The notes beneath the pieces were generated by a model. That model saw only the letters and a program-made list of their open reading frames with translations. It made no database searches and was not told where the DNA came from. From an uncultured Polaribacter sp. (GTDB lineage: Bacteria; Bacteroidota; Bacteroidia; Flavobacteriales; Flavobacteriaceae): a stretch of DNA of 64,000 bases. Where the stretch lies: positions 1 through 64,000 of the forward strand of contig NZ_CANMBY010000001.1 of the NCBI RefSeq assembly GCF_947496195.1. The letters are read 5' to 3'. The position numbers and the translations under genes were made by a program. Shown piece by piece: positions 8,919 to 18,107 of this stretch (position 1 is its first letter; each line of letters opens with the position of its first letter).

Positions 8919-10120
8919 ACAGGCGTAATTTCTTGCATTCTAAAAGCTAGTGCAAATGCTATAACACTTACTATTATACCTATCATAAAAACTGTGTAGG
9001 TTATTCTTAATAAGCCATATTTTCTATTTAAAACTAGCCCTAAGAAATATAAATCTTTGGTTAAGGAGCCATATAAATAATCTCTGTCTTTCATCATTTC
9101 AGAAATTCCCCACTCAAACTCATCTAACTTCATTTTATGAAAGTTTCCAAAGAAGATTAAGTTCACTTTTTTATTAGCAACATCTTCTTTCGTAAATTTT
9201 CCTTGAGTAACATTTGGTCTTGTAGCCATAATAGAAAGTATCATACAAGCAACTGTAAATAAGATAAATATAACAGAAGGCACTAATAAATAATCGTTTG
9301 ATGGATTATCTAATTTTGGAATTAATGTTGAAAAAGACATAGATATAATAATCGCATTTACAGACAGTAAAATATTAGCTTTTGTATCTGCAATATCACT
9401 TAAAGTAATATGATTTCTTAAAGCCACTCTAAACATAGTTTCTATACCTCTTTCTGGAGATTCTACTTTGTGTTTTTTAATTTGAAGAGATGCTTCTTTT
9501 TGATTAAATTTTCTTAAATCTTTTTTTAAGCTTTTTTGATTTTTTATCAACTTCGCCAAGTTTTTAGCTTTGGCTTTACTCCAGTTTTTTAACGCATAAT
9601 CTGTATGAAATTTTTGAGTATCTGTAAAGAAATGAATATTCTCTTTTATCCAACCTTCATCAGTAAATTTTTTTGCTCCAGTTAACTCCCACTCTTTTCT
9701 TAAAAGTGCAGCATAATCAAAAAACTTCTTAGAAGCTAAATGTGCACAATCTGCATCAATTATAATTTTTTCTAAAAGAGAATTGGGTGTTGCTCCCATT
9801 TTGGTAGCTAAAATAATGTTAGATATTATTTCTATATCTTCATCAGAAACTTTGTTTTCTTTTAACCATTTTGTTGCAATTTTAACACTTTCTTCCTCAT
9901 GGTCTTCTGCACTATGAATAAATCCTATGTCATGAAACCATGCTGCAATAAGTACTTTATTTTTATCTTCTTCTGAGACTTCTATACTTTCACAAATTTC
10001 GTTGGTTTTACCAACCACCCTTTGAGTGTGAGAAATATTATGATATATATAATTTTTATTTAAATTTTTGTTTAAAAAATTTAAAACATAAAGTTCTGCC
10101 TTTTCAATTAATTCACTCAT
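8915..10120 (-). CDS. HD phosphohydrolase domain fused to a PycTM (Pycsar effector-like) membrane domain
   Basis: A 401-residue protein. Residues 1-200 form an HD domain with metal ligands H31, H63-D64 (WFHDIG) and D122 (IIDADCAH). Residues about 235-401 match the PycTM/DUF5706 family: DTKANILLSVNA at the first membrane helix, a second helix followed by ATRPNV, a soluble part with LIFFGNF and DLYFLG, and a last helix near residues 375-395. In Pycsar defence PycTM proteins are membrane effectors gated by cyclic mononucleotides; HD domains often hydrolyse phosphodiesters. The fusion therefore could sense and degrade the same ligand (inference). No cyclase gene is adjacent. ATG 10120 is chosen over TTG 10141. 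Confidence 0.8.
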   Translation of the reverse strand: MSELIEKAELYVLNFLNKNLNKNYIYHNISHTQRVVGKTNEICESIEVSEEDKNKVLIAAWFHDIGFIHSAEDHEEESVKIATKWLKENKVSDEDIEIISNIILATKMGATPNSLLEKIIIDADCAHLASKKFFDYAALLRKEWELTGAKKFTDEGWIKENIHFFTDTQKFHTDYALKNWSKAKAKNLAKLIKNQKSLKKDLRKFNQKEASLQIKKHKVESPERGIETMFRVALRNHITLSDIADTKANILLSVNAIIISMSFSTLIPKLDNPSNDYLLVPSVIFILFTVACMILSIMATRPNVTQGKFTKEDVANKKVNLIFFGNFHKMKLDEFEWGISEMMKDRDYLYGSLTKDLYFLGLVLNRKYGLLRITYTVFMIGIIVSVIAFALAFRMQEITPV

Positions 10121-10232
10121 CTCAAAAAAATTTACATTCAAAAATAGTGAAATTAATCAACTTTTAATTGCGCATTTTTAGTTGTAATTTTATAGTGATT
10201 TTTGAGACAAACAAAATCTAAAAGAATATTTT

Positions 10233-10685
10233 ATGATTACATGGAAAGATATTATAAGCTACTCTAATAAAGGAAACTTAAAACCCGATAAAAAAGTTGA
10301 AAAAACTGAACAAGAATGGAAAGAAATTTTAACTCCAGAACAGTTTAGAATTACAAGACTAAAAGGAACAGAAAGACCACATTCTGGAGCACTTTGTAGC
10401 ATTTATGATGAAGGTAAATATAATTGTGTTTGTTGTAATACTCCATTATTCGATTCATCAATTAAATTTAATTCTAGTAGTGGCTGGCCTAGCTTTACAC
10501 AACCTATAAAAGAAAATGCTATAAAGTACCATAAAGACATTTCTTTTGGTATGGTTAGAGTTGAAGTACTTTGTAATACTTGTGATGCTCATTTGGGTCA
10601 TGTTTTTCCTGATGGACCAGAACCAAGTGGTTTGCGTTATTGTATTAATTCAGAATCAATGGTTTTAGATAAGACAGATGAATAA
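10233..10685 (+). CDS. msrB: Peptide-methionine (R)-S-oxide reductase MsrB
   Basis: A 150-residue enzyme reducing the R-epimer of methionine sulfoxide in proteins. Zinc-binding pairs C65xxC68 and C114xxC117 are present, with the catalytic cysteine at 137 in RYCINS and the family motifs SGWPSF and HLGHVFPDGP. No signal peptide, so it acts in the cytoplasm. It overlaps msrA by 8 bp and is followed by selO, a protein-oxidation repair unit. Confidence 0.96.
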   Translation: MITWKDIISYSNKGNLKPDKKVEKTEQEWKEILTPEQFRITRLKGTERPHSGALCSIYDEGKYNCVCCNTPLFDSSIKFNSSSGWPSFTQPIKENAIKYHKDISFGMVRVEVLCNTCDAHLGHVFPDGPEPSGLRYCINSESMVLDKTDE

Positions 10686-11211
10686 CCTACAAGTTGCTAC
10701 AGTTGGTGGAGGCTGTTTTTGGTGCACAGAAGCTGTGTTTCAAGAAGTTAAAGGAGTTAAAAAAGTAATTTCTGGTTATGCAGGAGGTAATGCACCAGGC
10801 AAACCTACGTACAGAGAAATTTGTTCTGGTTTAACTGGTCATGCAGAAGTTATTCAAATAACATTTGATGCAGATGTAATTTCTTATCAAGATATTTTAG
10901 TCATTTTTATGACTACTCATGATCCTACAACACTAAACAGACAAGGTGCAGATAGAGGTACACAATACAGATCAGTAATTTTTTATCATGATGAAAATCA
11001 ACATAGAATAGCAAAAGAGGTTTTATCGCAATTACAACCTTATTTTAATGATAAAATTGTTACAGAAATAAGTGAGTTACCTATTTTTTATGAAGCTGAA
11101 CAAGAACATCAAGATTTTTATAAAAACAATATTGGTTATGGTTATTGTACTTACGTTATAGAACCAAAACTTTCTAAGTTAAGAAAGCTACATTCAGATA
11201 AACTAGCATGA
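10678..11211 (+). CDS. msrA: Peptide-methionine (S)-S-oxide reductase MsrA
   Basis: A 177-residue enzyme complementary to MsrB, reducing the S-epimer. The catalytic motif GGCFWC is at residues 11-16 (C13 nucleophile), followed by VISGYAGG and HAEVIQI; YRSVIFYH and AEQEHQDF are also typical. Its start lies inside msrB (8-bp overlap) and its stop overlaps the selO start by 4 bp, indicating translational coupling. Confidence 0.97.
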   Translation: MNNLQVATVGGGCFWCTEAVFQEVKGVKKVISGYAGGNAPGKPTYREICSGLTGHAEVIQITFDADVISYQDILVIFMTTHDPTTLNRQGADRGTQYRSVIFYHDENQHRIAKEVLSQLQPYFNDKIVTEISELPIFYEAEQEHQDFYKNNIGYGYCTYVIEPKLSKLRKLHSDKLA

Positions 11212-12764
11212 TTTTAAACATCAAAGACAATTTTACAAAAGAATTACCTTCAGATCCAATTCTTGAAAACTCAAGAAGACAAGTTACTGAAGCTGTTTTT
11301 TCTTATGTAAATCCAAAAAAAACAAAAGATCCAAAATTTATTCATACATCAATTGAGATGGCAAATGAATTAGGTCTTTCTGCAGATGATTTAAAATCTG
11401 AATTCTTTAAAGATATTGTTACTGGTAATAAAATTTATCCAAATACAAAGCCCTATGCTATGTGTTATGCAGGTCATCAATTTGGTCAATGGGCAGGACA
11501 ATTAGGTGATGGAAGAGCCATCAATTTATTTGAAGTTGAACACAATAACAAAAACTGGAAAGTACAATTAAAAGGCGCAGGTGAAACTCCTTATTCTAGG
11601 TCTGCAGATGGTTTAGCTGTTTTACGCTCATCTATAAGAGAATATTTATGTGCAGAAGCTATGTTTCATTTGGGTGTACCTACAACAAGATCGTTGTCTT
11701 TAAGTTTAACTGGCGATCAAGTTTTACGAGATGTTATGTATAATGGAAATCCAGCTTATGAAAAAGGAGCTATAGTTTCTAGAATATCACCATCTTTTTT
11801 ACGTTTTGGAAACTTTGAAATTTTTGCTGCTAGAAATGATGTAAAAAATTTAAAAATCTTAACTGATTATACAATAAAACATCATTTTTCTCATCTAGGG
11901 AATCCATCAAAACAAACATATGTCAATTTTTTTAAGGAGGTTTCTGAACGTACTTTAGATATGATTATTCATTGGCAAAGAGTTGGTTTTGTTCATGGAG
12001 TTATGAATACAGACAACATGTCTATTTTAGGTTTAACTATAGATTATGGACCTTATGGATGGTTAGAAGGTTTCGATTTTGGTTGGACACCCAATACCAC
12101 AGACAGACAAAACAAAAGATATAGATATGGTAATCAACCTAACATTGGTTTATGGAATTTATATCAATTAGCAAATGCATTATACCCATTAATTGAAGAT
12201 GCAAAACCTTTAGAAGATATTTTAAACCAATATAAAATTGATTTTGAAAATAAATCATTACAGATGATGAAGTCTAAATTAGGACTTTTTAATAATGATA
12301 AAAATGACATTGAGCTGATTCATGCCTTAGAAGATAATTTACAATTAACAGAAACAGATATGACTATATTCTTTAGAGTTTTAAGTAATTTTAAAGGAGC
12401 AAATGTTGCGCTTGAATTTATTGAAAATGCTTTTTATGATGTTAATCATATTTCTGAAGAAATTAAAATCTCTTGGAATAATTGGTTTTTAAAATATCAA
12501 AACAGATTAGAAAAAGAAAATTTAACTCATCTAGAAAGAAAAGAAAAAATGGATGCTATTAATCCTAAATATGTTTTAAGAAATTACATGGCACAATTAG
12601 CAATAGATGATGCAAATAAGGGAGATTACAAATTAATTGATGAATTATACCAATTGCTAAAAAAACCATACAAAGAACAACCAGAAAATGAAAAATGGTT
12701 TGCAAAAAGACCTGAATGGGCTAGAAATAAAATAGGTTGTTCTATGCTTTCTTGTAGTTCTTAA
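11208..12764 (+). CDS. selO: SelO family protein AMP-transferase
   Basis: A 518-residue pseudokinase-fold enzyme (formerly YdiU/UPF0061) that transfers AMP from ATP to protein hydroxyls and is tied to redox homeostasis. Visible signatures are AGHQFGQWAGQLGDGRA, K122 in QLKGAGETPYSR, the glutamate-rich helix SSIREYLCAEAM, and the inverted active-site part D269-N270 (NTDNMS) with D279 (IDYGPYG). The C-terminus ends CSMLSCSS, the region where eukaryotic SelO carries selenocysteine; here it is cysteine. Its ATGA overlap with msrA puts it in the same oxidative-damage operon. Confidence 0.96.
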   Translation: MILNIKDNFTKELPSDPILENSRRQVTEAVFSYVNPKKTKDPKFIHTSIEMANELGLSADDLKSEFFKDIVTGNKIYPNTKPYAMCYAGHQFGQWAGQLGDGRAINLFEVEHNNKNWKVQLKGAGETPYSRSADGLAVLRSSIREYLCAEAMFHLGVPTTRSLSLSLTGDQVLRDVMYNGNPAYEKGAIVSRISPSFLRFGNFEIFAARNDVKNLKILTDYTIKHHFSHLGNPSKQTYVNFFKEVSERTLDMIIHWQRVGFVHGVMNTDNMSILGLTIDYGPYGWLEGFDFGWTPNTTDRQNKRYRYGNQPNIGLWNLYQLANALYPLIEDAKPLEDILNQYKIDFENKSLQMMKSKLGLFNNDKNDIELIHALEDNLQLTETDMTIFFRVLSNFKGANVALEFIENAFYDVNHISEEIKISWNNWFLKYQNRLEKENLTHLERKEKMDAINPKYVLRNYMAQLAIDDANKGDYKLIDELYQLLKKPYKEQPENEKWFAKRPEWARNKIGCSMLSCSS

Positions 12765-12800
12765 ATAAAAAAAGTAATTTAGTTATCTACTACAACTTAT

Positions 12801-13820
12801 ATGATACACGAACTAAAAGAAATAATAAATCAAGCATTCATTAATCAAGAAAAAGGATTAAAAAATGTTTTGGCTTCTGTTGTTTTTTTAGACGGTTCTT
12901 CTTACAGAAAGCCAGGTGTAAGAATGTTAATTTCTGAAGATTTAAATTCTGTAGGTGCTGTTAGTGGTGGTTGTGTAGAAAAGGAAATAATTCATCGTTC
13001 AAAAGCTGTTTTTGAAAACAATACAGCTAAAATTATTACTTACGATGGTAGATACAGACTTGGCTGTGAAGGTATCTTATATGTTTTACTAGAGCCTTTT
13101 ACTATTAAAAAAGAGTTTTTAGAAGATTTTACCAAAGCAACCTCAAAAAGAGAATCTTTAAAAATAGAAAGTTACTTTATAAAAAAAGATGAAACTTCTG
13201 GCGATTTTGGGTCTGTAGTAACATTTGAAAATAATAAGCAATATCAATTTTTAGATGCTACAATTAATCCTAAAAATGAATTCGATTGTTTTAAACAAAT
13301 ACTGAAACCTGCATTTAGATTAATTATCATTGGTGGTGAACATGATGCAGTAAAGCTATGTAAAATAGCAGCTAATTTAGGTTGGGAGATTGAAGTTATT
13401 ACTTCTGTAAAAGACCCCAAAACATTACATGATTTTCCTGGAGCAAAAAGTGTTGTTGGTGAAAGCCCTGAGACTATATCTTTTTCAGGGATTGAAGAAA
13501 ATACAGCTATTGTAATTATGAATCATAGTTACGTACAAGACTTAAAATACGTTACAAAACTTAGTAAATATCGTCCAAAATACATTGGAATTTTAGGGGC
13601 ACCTAAAAGAAGAGAACGTTTATTTAATGAACTTTTTGAGTTTGTACCTGACATATCTGAAGAATTTTTAGATCAAATTTACACGCCTGCTGGTTTACAT
13701 ATTGGAGCACAAACTCCTGAAGAGATTGCTATTTCTATTATTGCAGAAATACTGTCTGTTATTAGAAACAAAGAGCCTTTTTATTTAAGAAATATAACTG
13801 ATAAAATTCACAATTCTTAA
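12801..13820 (+). CDS. XdhC/CoxI family protein
   Basis: A 339-residue protein with an N-terminal XdhC/CoxI segment (GSSYRKPGVRMLI, GAVSGGCVEKE, YDGRYRLGCEGIL) and a C-terminal Rossmann-like XdhC domain (LIIIGGEHDAVKLC, YIGILGAPKRRERL, IYTPAGLHIGAQTPEEIAISI). Family members bind and sulfurate or insert molybdenum cofactor for xanthine dehydrogenase-type enzymes. The next gene is MocA-like, starting directly after this stop, so the pair probably matures a molybdo-hydroxylase encoded elsewhere; none is in this window. Confidence 0.9.
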   Translation: MIHELKEIINQAFINQEKGLKNVLASVVFLDGSSYRKPGVRMLISEDLNSVGAVSGGCVEKEIIHRSKAVFENNTAKIITYDGRYRLGCEGILYVLLEPFTIKKEFLEDFTKATSKRESLKIESYFIKKDETSGDFGSVVTFENNKQYQFLDATINPKNEFDCFKQILKPAFRLIIIGGEHDAVKLCKIAANLGWEIEVITSVKDPKTLHDFPGAKSVVGESPETISFSGIEENTAIVIMNHSYVQDLKYVTKLSKYRPKYIGILGAPKRRERLFNELFEFVPDISEEFLDQIYTPAGLHIGAQTPEEIAISIIAEILSVIRNKEPFYLRNITDKIHNS

Positions 13821-14405
13821 ATGTCTAAAATTGCTATTGTTATTTTGGCTGCAGGCAAATCTCAAAGAATGGGTTTTGCAAAACAGATCATAAAAATAAA
13901 TAATGAACCTTTATTAAAAATTACATTAGATAAAATCGAATCTATTTCCGATGACACCTATTGTGTTTTAGGTGCAAATAAAGATTTAATTTTAGAAGAA
14001 ATTCATTTTAATAATACAGTAGTAATTGATAATCTTAATTATGAAAAAGGATTGAGCTCTAGCATTAGTACTTGTATAGAGTTTTTTGAGAAAAAAAATC
14101 TTAATTATGATGGCGTTTTATTTGTTTTAGGAGATCAACCTGCCATTGAAAATGAATACTTTTCATCAATAATTAATACGTTTAATGAACACAAAACAAA
14201 AATTATTGCAACAAATTATGATGGAAAAGCTGGTGTACCTGCTCTATTTCCTAAATCATTTTTTAAAGAATTAAAAATCATTAAAGGAGATAAAGGAGCA
14301 AGAGAAATACTCAAAAACAAACCAAAAAGTATTATTTTCGAGTCTTTTAAAACTAATCTAGTAGATATAGATACACGTAAAGATTTAATTGATTATAACA
14401 AATAA
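13821..14405 (+). CDS. MocA/MobA-like nucleotidyltransferase
   Basis: A 194-residue GT-A fold nucleotidyltransferase. It has the N-terminal loop LAAGKSQRMGFAKQ, the central LGDQPAI metal-binding motif and GKAGVPALFPKSFF, all typical of molybdenum cofactor cytidylyltransferases (MocA), which convert Mo-molybdopterin to the cytosine dinucleotide form. It begins on the base after the XdhC stop, a strong sign of cotranscription. Nucleotide specificity (CTP or GTP) is not proven by the motifs. Confidence 0.88.
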   Translation: MSKIAIVILAAGKSQRMGFAKQIIKINNEPLLKITLDKIESISDDTYCVLGANKDLILEEIHFNNTVVIDNLNYEKGLSSSISTCIEFFEKKNLNYDGVLFVLGDQPAIENEYFSSIINTFNEHKTKIIATNYDGKAGVPALFPKSFFKELKIIKGDKGAREILKNKPKSIIFESFKTNLVDIDTRKDLIDYNK

Positions 14406-14413
14406 AATATACA

Positions 14414-17400
14414 ATGAAATTTTCTAGATTACTCTTTTATATTTTTACCACTAGTATATTCATTTCTTGTGCTACAATTAAAATGCAGGTAAAAGAAGGT
14501 CACACCTTTAAACCAAATAAAAAATCAGAGGTATTACATTCATTTTATTTAATTGGAGATGCAGGTAATTCTGAGTTATCTAAGAAAGATTCAGCACTTG
14601 TACTTTTAGAAAAAGAAATTACTAAAGCTAAGAAAAATTCTACCTTAATTTTTCTTGGAGATAATGTTTACCCAAAAGGTATACCTAATAAAAAAGACAA
14701 GTTATATAAACTTGCAAAACACAGGCTAGATGTTCAAATAGATATTGCAAAAAAATTTCCAGGAAGAACTTTGTTTATCCCAGGAAATCATGATTGGTAT
14801 AGTGGTTTAGATGGTTTAAAAAAACAAGAAAAACTAGTTGAAGATGCATTAAAAAAGAAAAGTTTTGAACCAGATAATGGTTGCCCAATAGAGAGAATTG
14901 AAGTTAATAAAGATATCAACATTATTGTAGTAGATTCTCATTGGTATGTAACTAACTGGAACAAACATCCTGGAATTAATGACAAATGTGAAATTAAAAC
15001 TAGAACTAAATTTTTTGAAGAATTTGAAGGCGAAATAAAAAAATCTCAAGGAAAAACTACTATTGTTGCATTACACCACCCAATGTTTACTAATGGTCCT
15101 CATGGAGGTTTTTATTCTTTTAAAAGCCACATGAAACCCACTCCAATTTTAGGTAGTGCTTTAAATATTTTAAGAAAAACATCTGGTGTTACAGATACAG
15201 ATCAACAAAACGAAAAGTACAACGAATTAAGAAATAGAATAATAACAATAGCTCAAGAAAACGAAAAAATTCTTTTTGTTTCTGGACACGAACATAGTTT
15301 ACAATATATTGTAAGAGATAATTTGCCTCAAATTGTAAGCGGCTCAGGTTCTAAAATGACTGCTGTTAAAAATGTAAATGGAGGTGTTTTTGGTTATGGT
15401 ACTCAAGGATTTGCTAGGTTAGATGTTTATAAAGATGGTTCTTCTACAGTACATTTTTACACAGCTAAAGATAAAAAAATAGTTTTTGAAGCTAATGTAT
15501 TTAATGCAGATAGAAAACATGATTTTAAAGACTTCCCAAACGCAAAACTAAAAGTAAAAAAAGCATCTGTTTATTCAGATAATGAAGTAAATAAAACTGG
15601 TTTTTACAATTTTATTTGGGGAGAACGTTATCGTAAATATTTTGGTAAAAAAGTTTTAGCTCCAACAGTTAGTTTAGACACATTGTTAGGTGGCTTAACA
15701 CCAATGAGAAGAGGTGGAGGTCATCAATCAAAATCATTAAGATTAAAAGACAAACAAGGTAGAGAATATGTAATGAGAGCTCTTCGTAAAAATGCAGTGC
15801 AATATTTACAAGCAGTTGTATTTAAAGATCAATATGTAGAAGGTATGTTCGAAGATACTTTTACAGAAAGTTTGTTAATGGATGTATTTACAGGCTCACA
15901 TCCTTATGCTCCATTTACAATTGATAAATTAGCTGAAGCCATAGATATTTATCATACAAAGCCAGTATTATATTACGTGCCAAAGCAAAAAAGTTTAGGT
16001 GAATTTAATGTTGATTATGGTGATGAATTATATATGATTGAAGAAAGAACTGATGAAGGTCATGGAGATAAGAAAAATTTTGGTTTTTCTAACAATCTTA
16101 TAAGTACAGATGATTTAAGAAAAAATCTATTAAAAGATGAAAAATATGTTTTAGACCAAGAAACATATATAAGAGCTAGATTGTTTGATATGTTAATTGG
16201 AGATTGGGATAGACACCAAGATCAATGGAGATGGGCTGAATTTAAAGAAGGAGATAAAATTGTATACAGACCAGTACCAAGAGATAGAGATCAAGCCTTT
16301 TCTGTTTTTGGTGATGGTTTTTTACTAAGATTTTTAACGAATGCTATGCCAGGCTTAAGAGGTATGCGTTCTTATAATGAAGATTTAAAAGCACCAAAAT
16401 GGTTTAGTTATTCTGCATATCCTTTAGATATGTTGCTTATAAATGCTAATAAAGAAATTTGGGACAAGCAAGTTACAAGAATTCAATCACAAATTACAGA
16501 TGAAGTTATTGAAGATGCAATGAATAAATTTCCTGATGAAGTAAAAGATGAAACCGTTAATGATATTAAAAGAAAACTTAAAGGTAGAAGAAGTAACCTT
16601 CAAAAGATTTCTGATCGCTATTACAATTACTTAAATGAATTTCAAGTAATTACTGGTACAAATAAAGACGATTGGTTTGATATTGAACGTTTTGTAAACG
16701 GAGATACAAAAATTACAATTTATAGAATTAAAGATGGTAAAAAATCTGATATTGTTATAGAAAGAAGGTTTTCTAAAAAAATAACCAAAGAAATTTGGAT
16801 TTATGGCCTTGATGATGATGATGTATTTAACGTTACTGGATACAATGGAAAAAATTCAATAAAACTAAAAATTATTGGTGGTTTAAATAATGACATTTAT
16901 GATATTAAAGCTCCAAAAAACATAAAAGTTTACGATCAAAAATCTAAAAAAAATACTTTTAAAACTCCTAATGTATCTAAAAAACTGACAGATGATTATG
17001 ATACTAATACTTTTGAATATAAAAAATTAAAAAGTTCATCTAACACAATTTCACCTGCAATAGGTTTTAACCCAGATGATGGTATCAAAGTAGGTTTAAA
17101 GAATATTATTTTAGTAAATGGTTTTGATAGAAATCCTTTTACATCTAAACATGAAATCTCTGGTTTTTACTTCTTTGCTACACAAGGATATGAACTTAAA
17201 TATTCTGGTGAATTTGCAAATGTATTTAAGCATTGGAATTTAGGTTTACAAGCAGGTTATAATAGCCCTAACTTTGCTAGAAACTATTTTGGTCTTGGAA
17301 ATAACACTTTAAATCCAGAAGCACAAAAAGAAGATCCTAATTTAGATTTTAATAGAGTTAGAATAGAACGATTTAATGTGGGTTCTTTTTTACAATGGAG

Positions 17401-18106
17401 AGGTCATTTAGGAGCAAAAATTAAAGTAGCATTAGATTATCAAAGTTTTAATGTAGAAAGAACTCCTGGTCGTTTTTTAGAAACTGAATTCAACCAAAAC
17501 AATAGACTTTTTTCTACACAACAGTTTGCTAATCTAGAAGCTGGCTATTATTACAGACATACAGATAATGAAGCTTTCCCTACATTAGGTGTAGAGTTTG
17601 AAACTAAACTAGGGTATACAACTAACTTAAACGAAAGTAGAAATTTTGGGTATAATATCAGTTCTTTAGCTATAGATCATAAGGTAATTCCTAATGGCAA
17701 ATTAGTACTTGCTTCTAAAGTAAAAGGACATTTTAATTTTGGAAACGATTTTGAGTTCTATCAAGCAGCTAATATTGGAGCAAATGAAGGTTTAAGGGGT
17801 TTTAGAAATGAACGTTTTAATGGAAAAAATTCGTTTGTTCACACCACTGATTTAAGATGGAATATGAGTAGATTTAAAACAGGATTATTACCTTTAAGTA
17901 TTGGTATTTATGGTGGTTTTGATTATGGTAAAGTTTGGGGGACACCTAATGACAGATTATTAACACCTAATAATATTACTAAACTTCACACATCTAAGGG
18001 TGGTGGTGTTTTCTTTAATGCTGCAAATATGTTTGTTGGTAGTATAGGTTATTTTAATAGTATAGACGGTTCTCGATTAGAATTTAGTTTAGGTTTCGAT
18101 TTTTAA
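14414..18106 (+). CDS. Outer-membrane metallophosphoesterase with kinase-like middle region and Omp85-like beta-barrel
   Basis: A 1230-residue protein. The N-terminus is hydrophobic with a possible lipobox cysteine (C19). Residues 45-370 are a calcineurin-like phosphoesterase with all metal motifs: GD 48-49, GDN 82-84, GNHD 124-127, HH 221-222, GHEH 291-294. Residues about 440-640 carry REYVMRALRK, YMIEERTDE, GDWDRH (596-601) and RDRDQAF (623-629), which recall CotH/FAM20/HipA-type atypical kinases (inference). From about 850 the pattern is beta-barrel (surface antigen/Omp85-like), ending LEFSLGFDF with the usual terminal Phe. The enzyme part is thus likely at the outer membrane. It follows mocA by 8 bp and precedes the DUF423 gene by 1 bp. 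Confidence 0.85.
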   Translation: MKFSRLLFYIFTTSIFISCATIKMQVKEGHTFKPNKKSEVLHSFYLIGDAGNSELSKKDSALVLLEKEITKAKKNSTLIFLGDNVYPKGIPNKKDKLYKLAKHRLDVQIDIAKKFPGRTLFIPGNHDWYSGLDGLKKQEKLVEDALKKKSFEPDNGCPIERIEVNKDINIIVVDSHWYVTNWNKHPGINDKCEIKTRTKFFEEFEGEIKKSQGKTTIVALHHPMFTNGPHGGFYSFKSHMKPTPILGSALNILRKTSGVTDTDQQNEKYNELRNRIITIAQENEKILFVSGHEHSLQYIVRDNLPQIVSGSGSKMTAVKNVNGGVFGYGTQGFARLDVYKDGSSTVHFYTAKDKKIVFEANVFNADRKHDFKDFPNAKLKVKKASVYSDNEVNKTGFYNFIWGERYRKYFGKKVLAPTVSLDTLLGGLTPMRRGGGHQSKSLRLKDKQGREYVMRALRKNAVQYLQAVVFKDQYVEGMFEDTFTESLLMDVFTGSHPYAPFTIDKLAEAIDIYHTKPVLYYVPKQKSLGEFNVDYGDELYMIEERTDEGHGDKKNFGFSNNLISTDDLRKNLLKDEKYVLDQETYIRARLFDMLIGDWDRHQDQWRWAEFKEGDKIVYRPVPRDRDQAFSVFGDGFLLRFLTNAMPGLRGMRSYNEDLKAPKWFSYSAYPLDMLLINANKEIWDKQVTRIQSQITDEVIEDAMNKFPDEVKDETVNDIKRKLKGRRSNLQKISDRYYNYLNEFQVITGTNKDDWFDIERFVNGDTKITIYRIKDGKKSDIVIERRFSKKITKEIWIYGLDDDDVFNVTGYNGKNSIKLKIIGGLNNDIYDIKAPKNIKVYDQKSKKNTFKTPNVSKKLTDDYDTNTFEYKKLKSSSNTISPAIGFNPDDGIKVGLKNIILVNGFDRNPFTSKHEISGFYFFATQGYELKYSGEFANVFKHWNLGLQAGYNSPNFARNYFGLGNNTLNPEAQKEDPNLDFNRVRIERFNVGSFLQWRGHLGAKIKVALDYQSFNVERTPGRFLETEFNQNNRLFSTQQFANLEAGYYYRHTDNEAFPTLGVEFETKLGYTTNLNESRNFGYNISSLAIDHKVIPNGKLVLASKVKGHFNFGNDFEFYQAANIGANEGLRGFRNERFNGKNSFVHTTDLRWNMSRFKTGLLPLSIGIYGGFDYGKVWGTPNDRLLTPNNITKLHTSKGGGVFFNAANMFVGSIGYFNSIDGSRLEFSLGFDF

Positions 18107-18107
18107 T

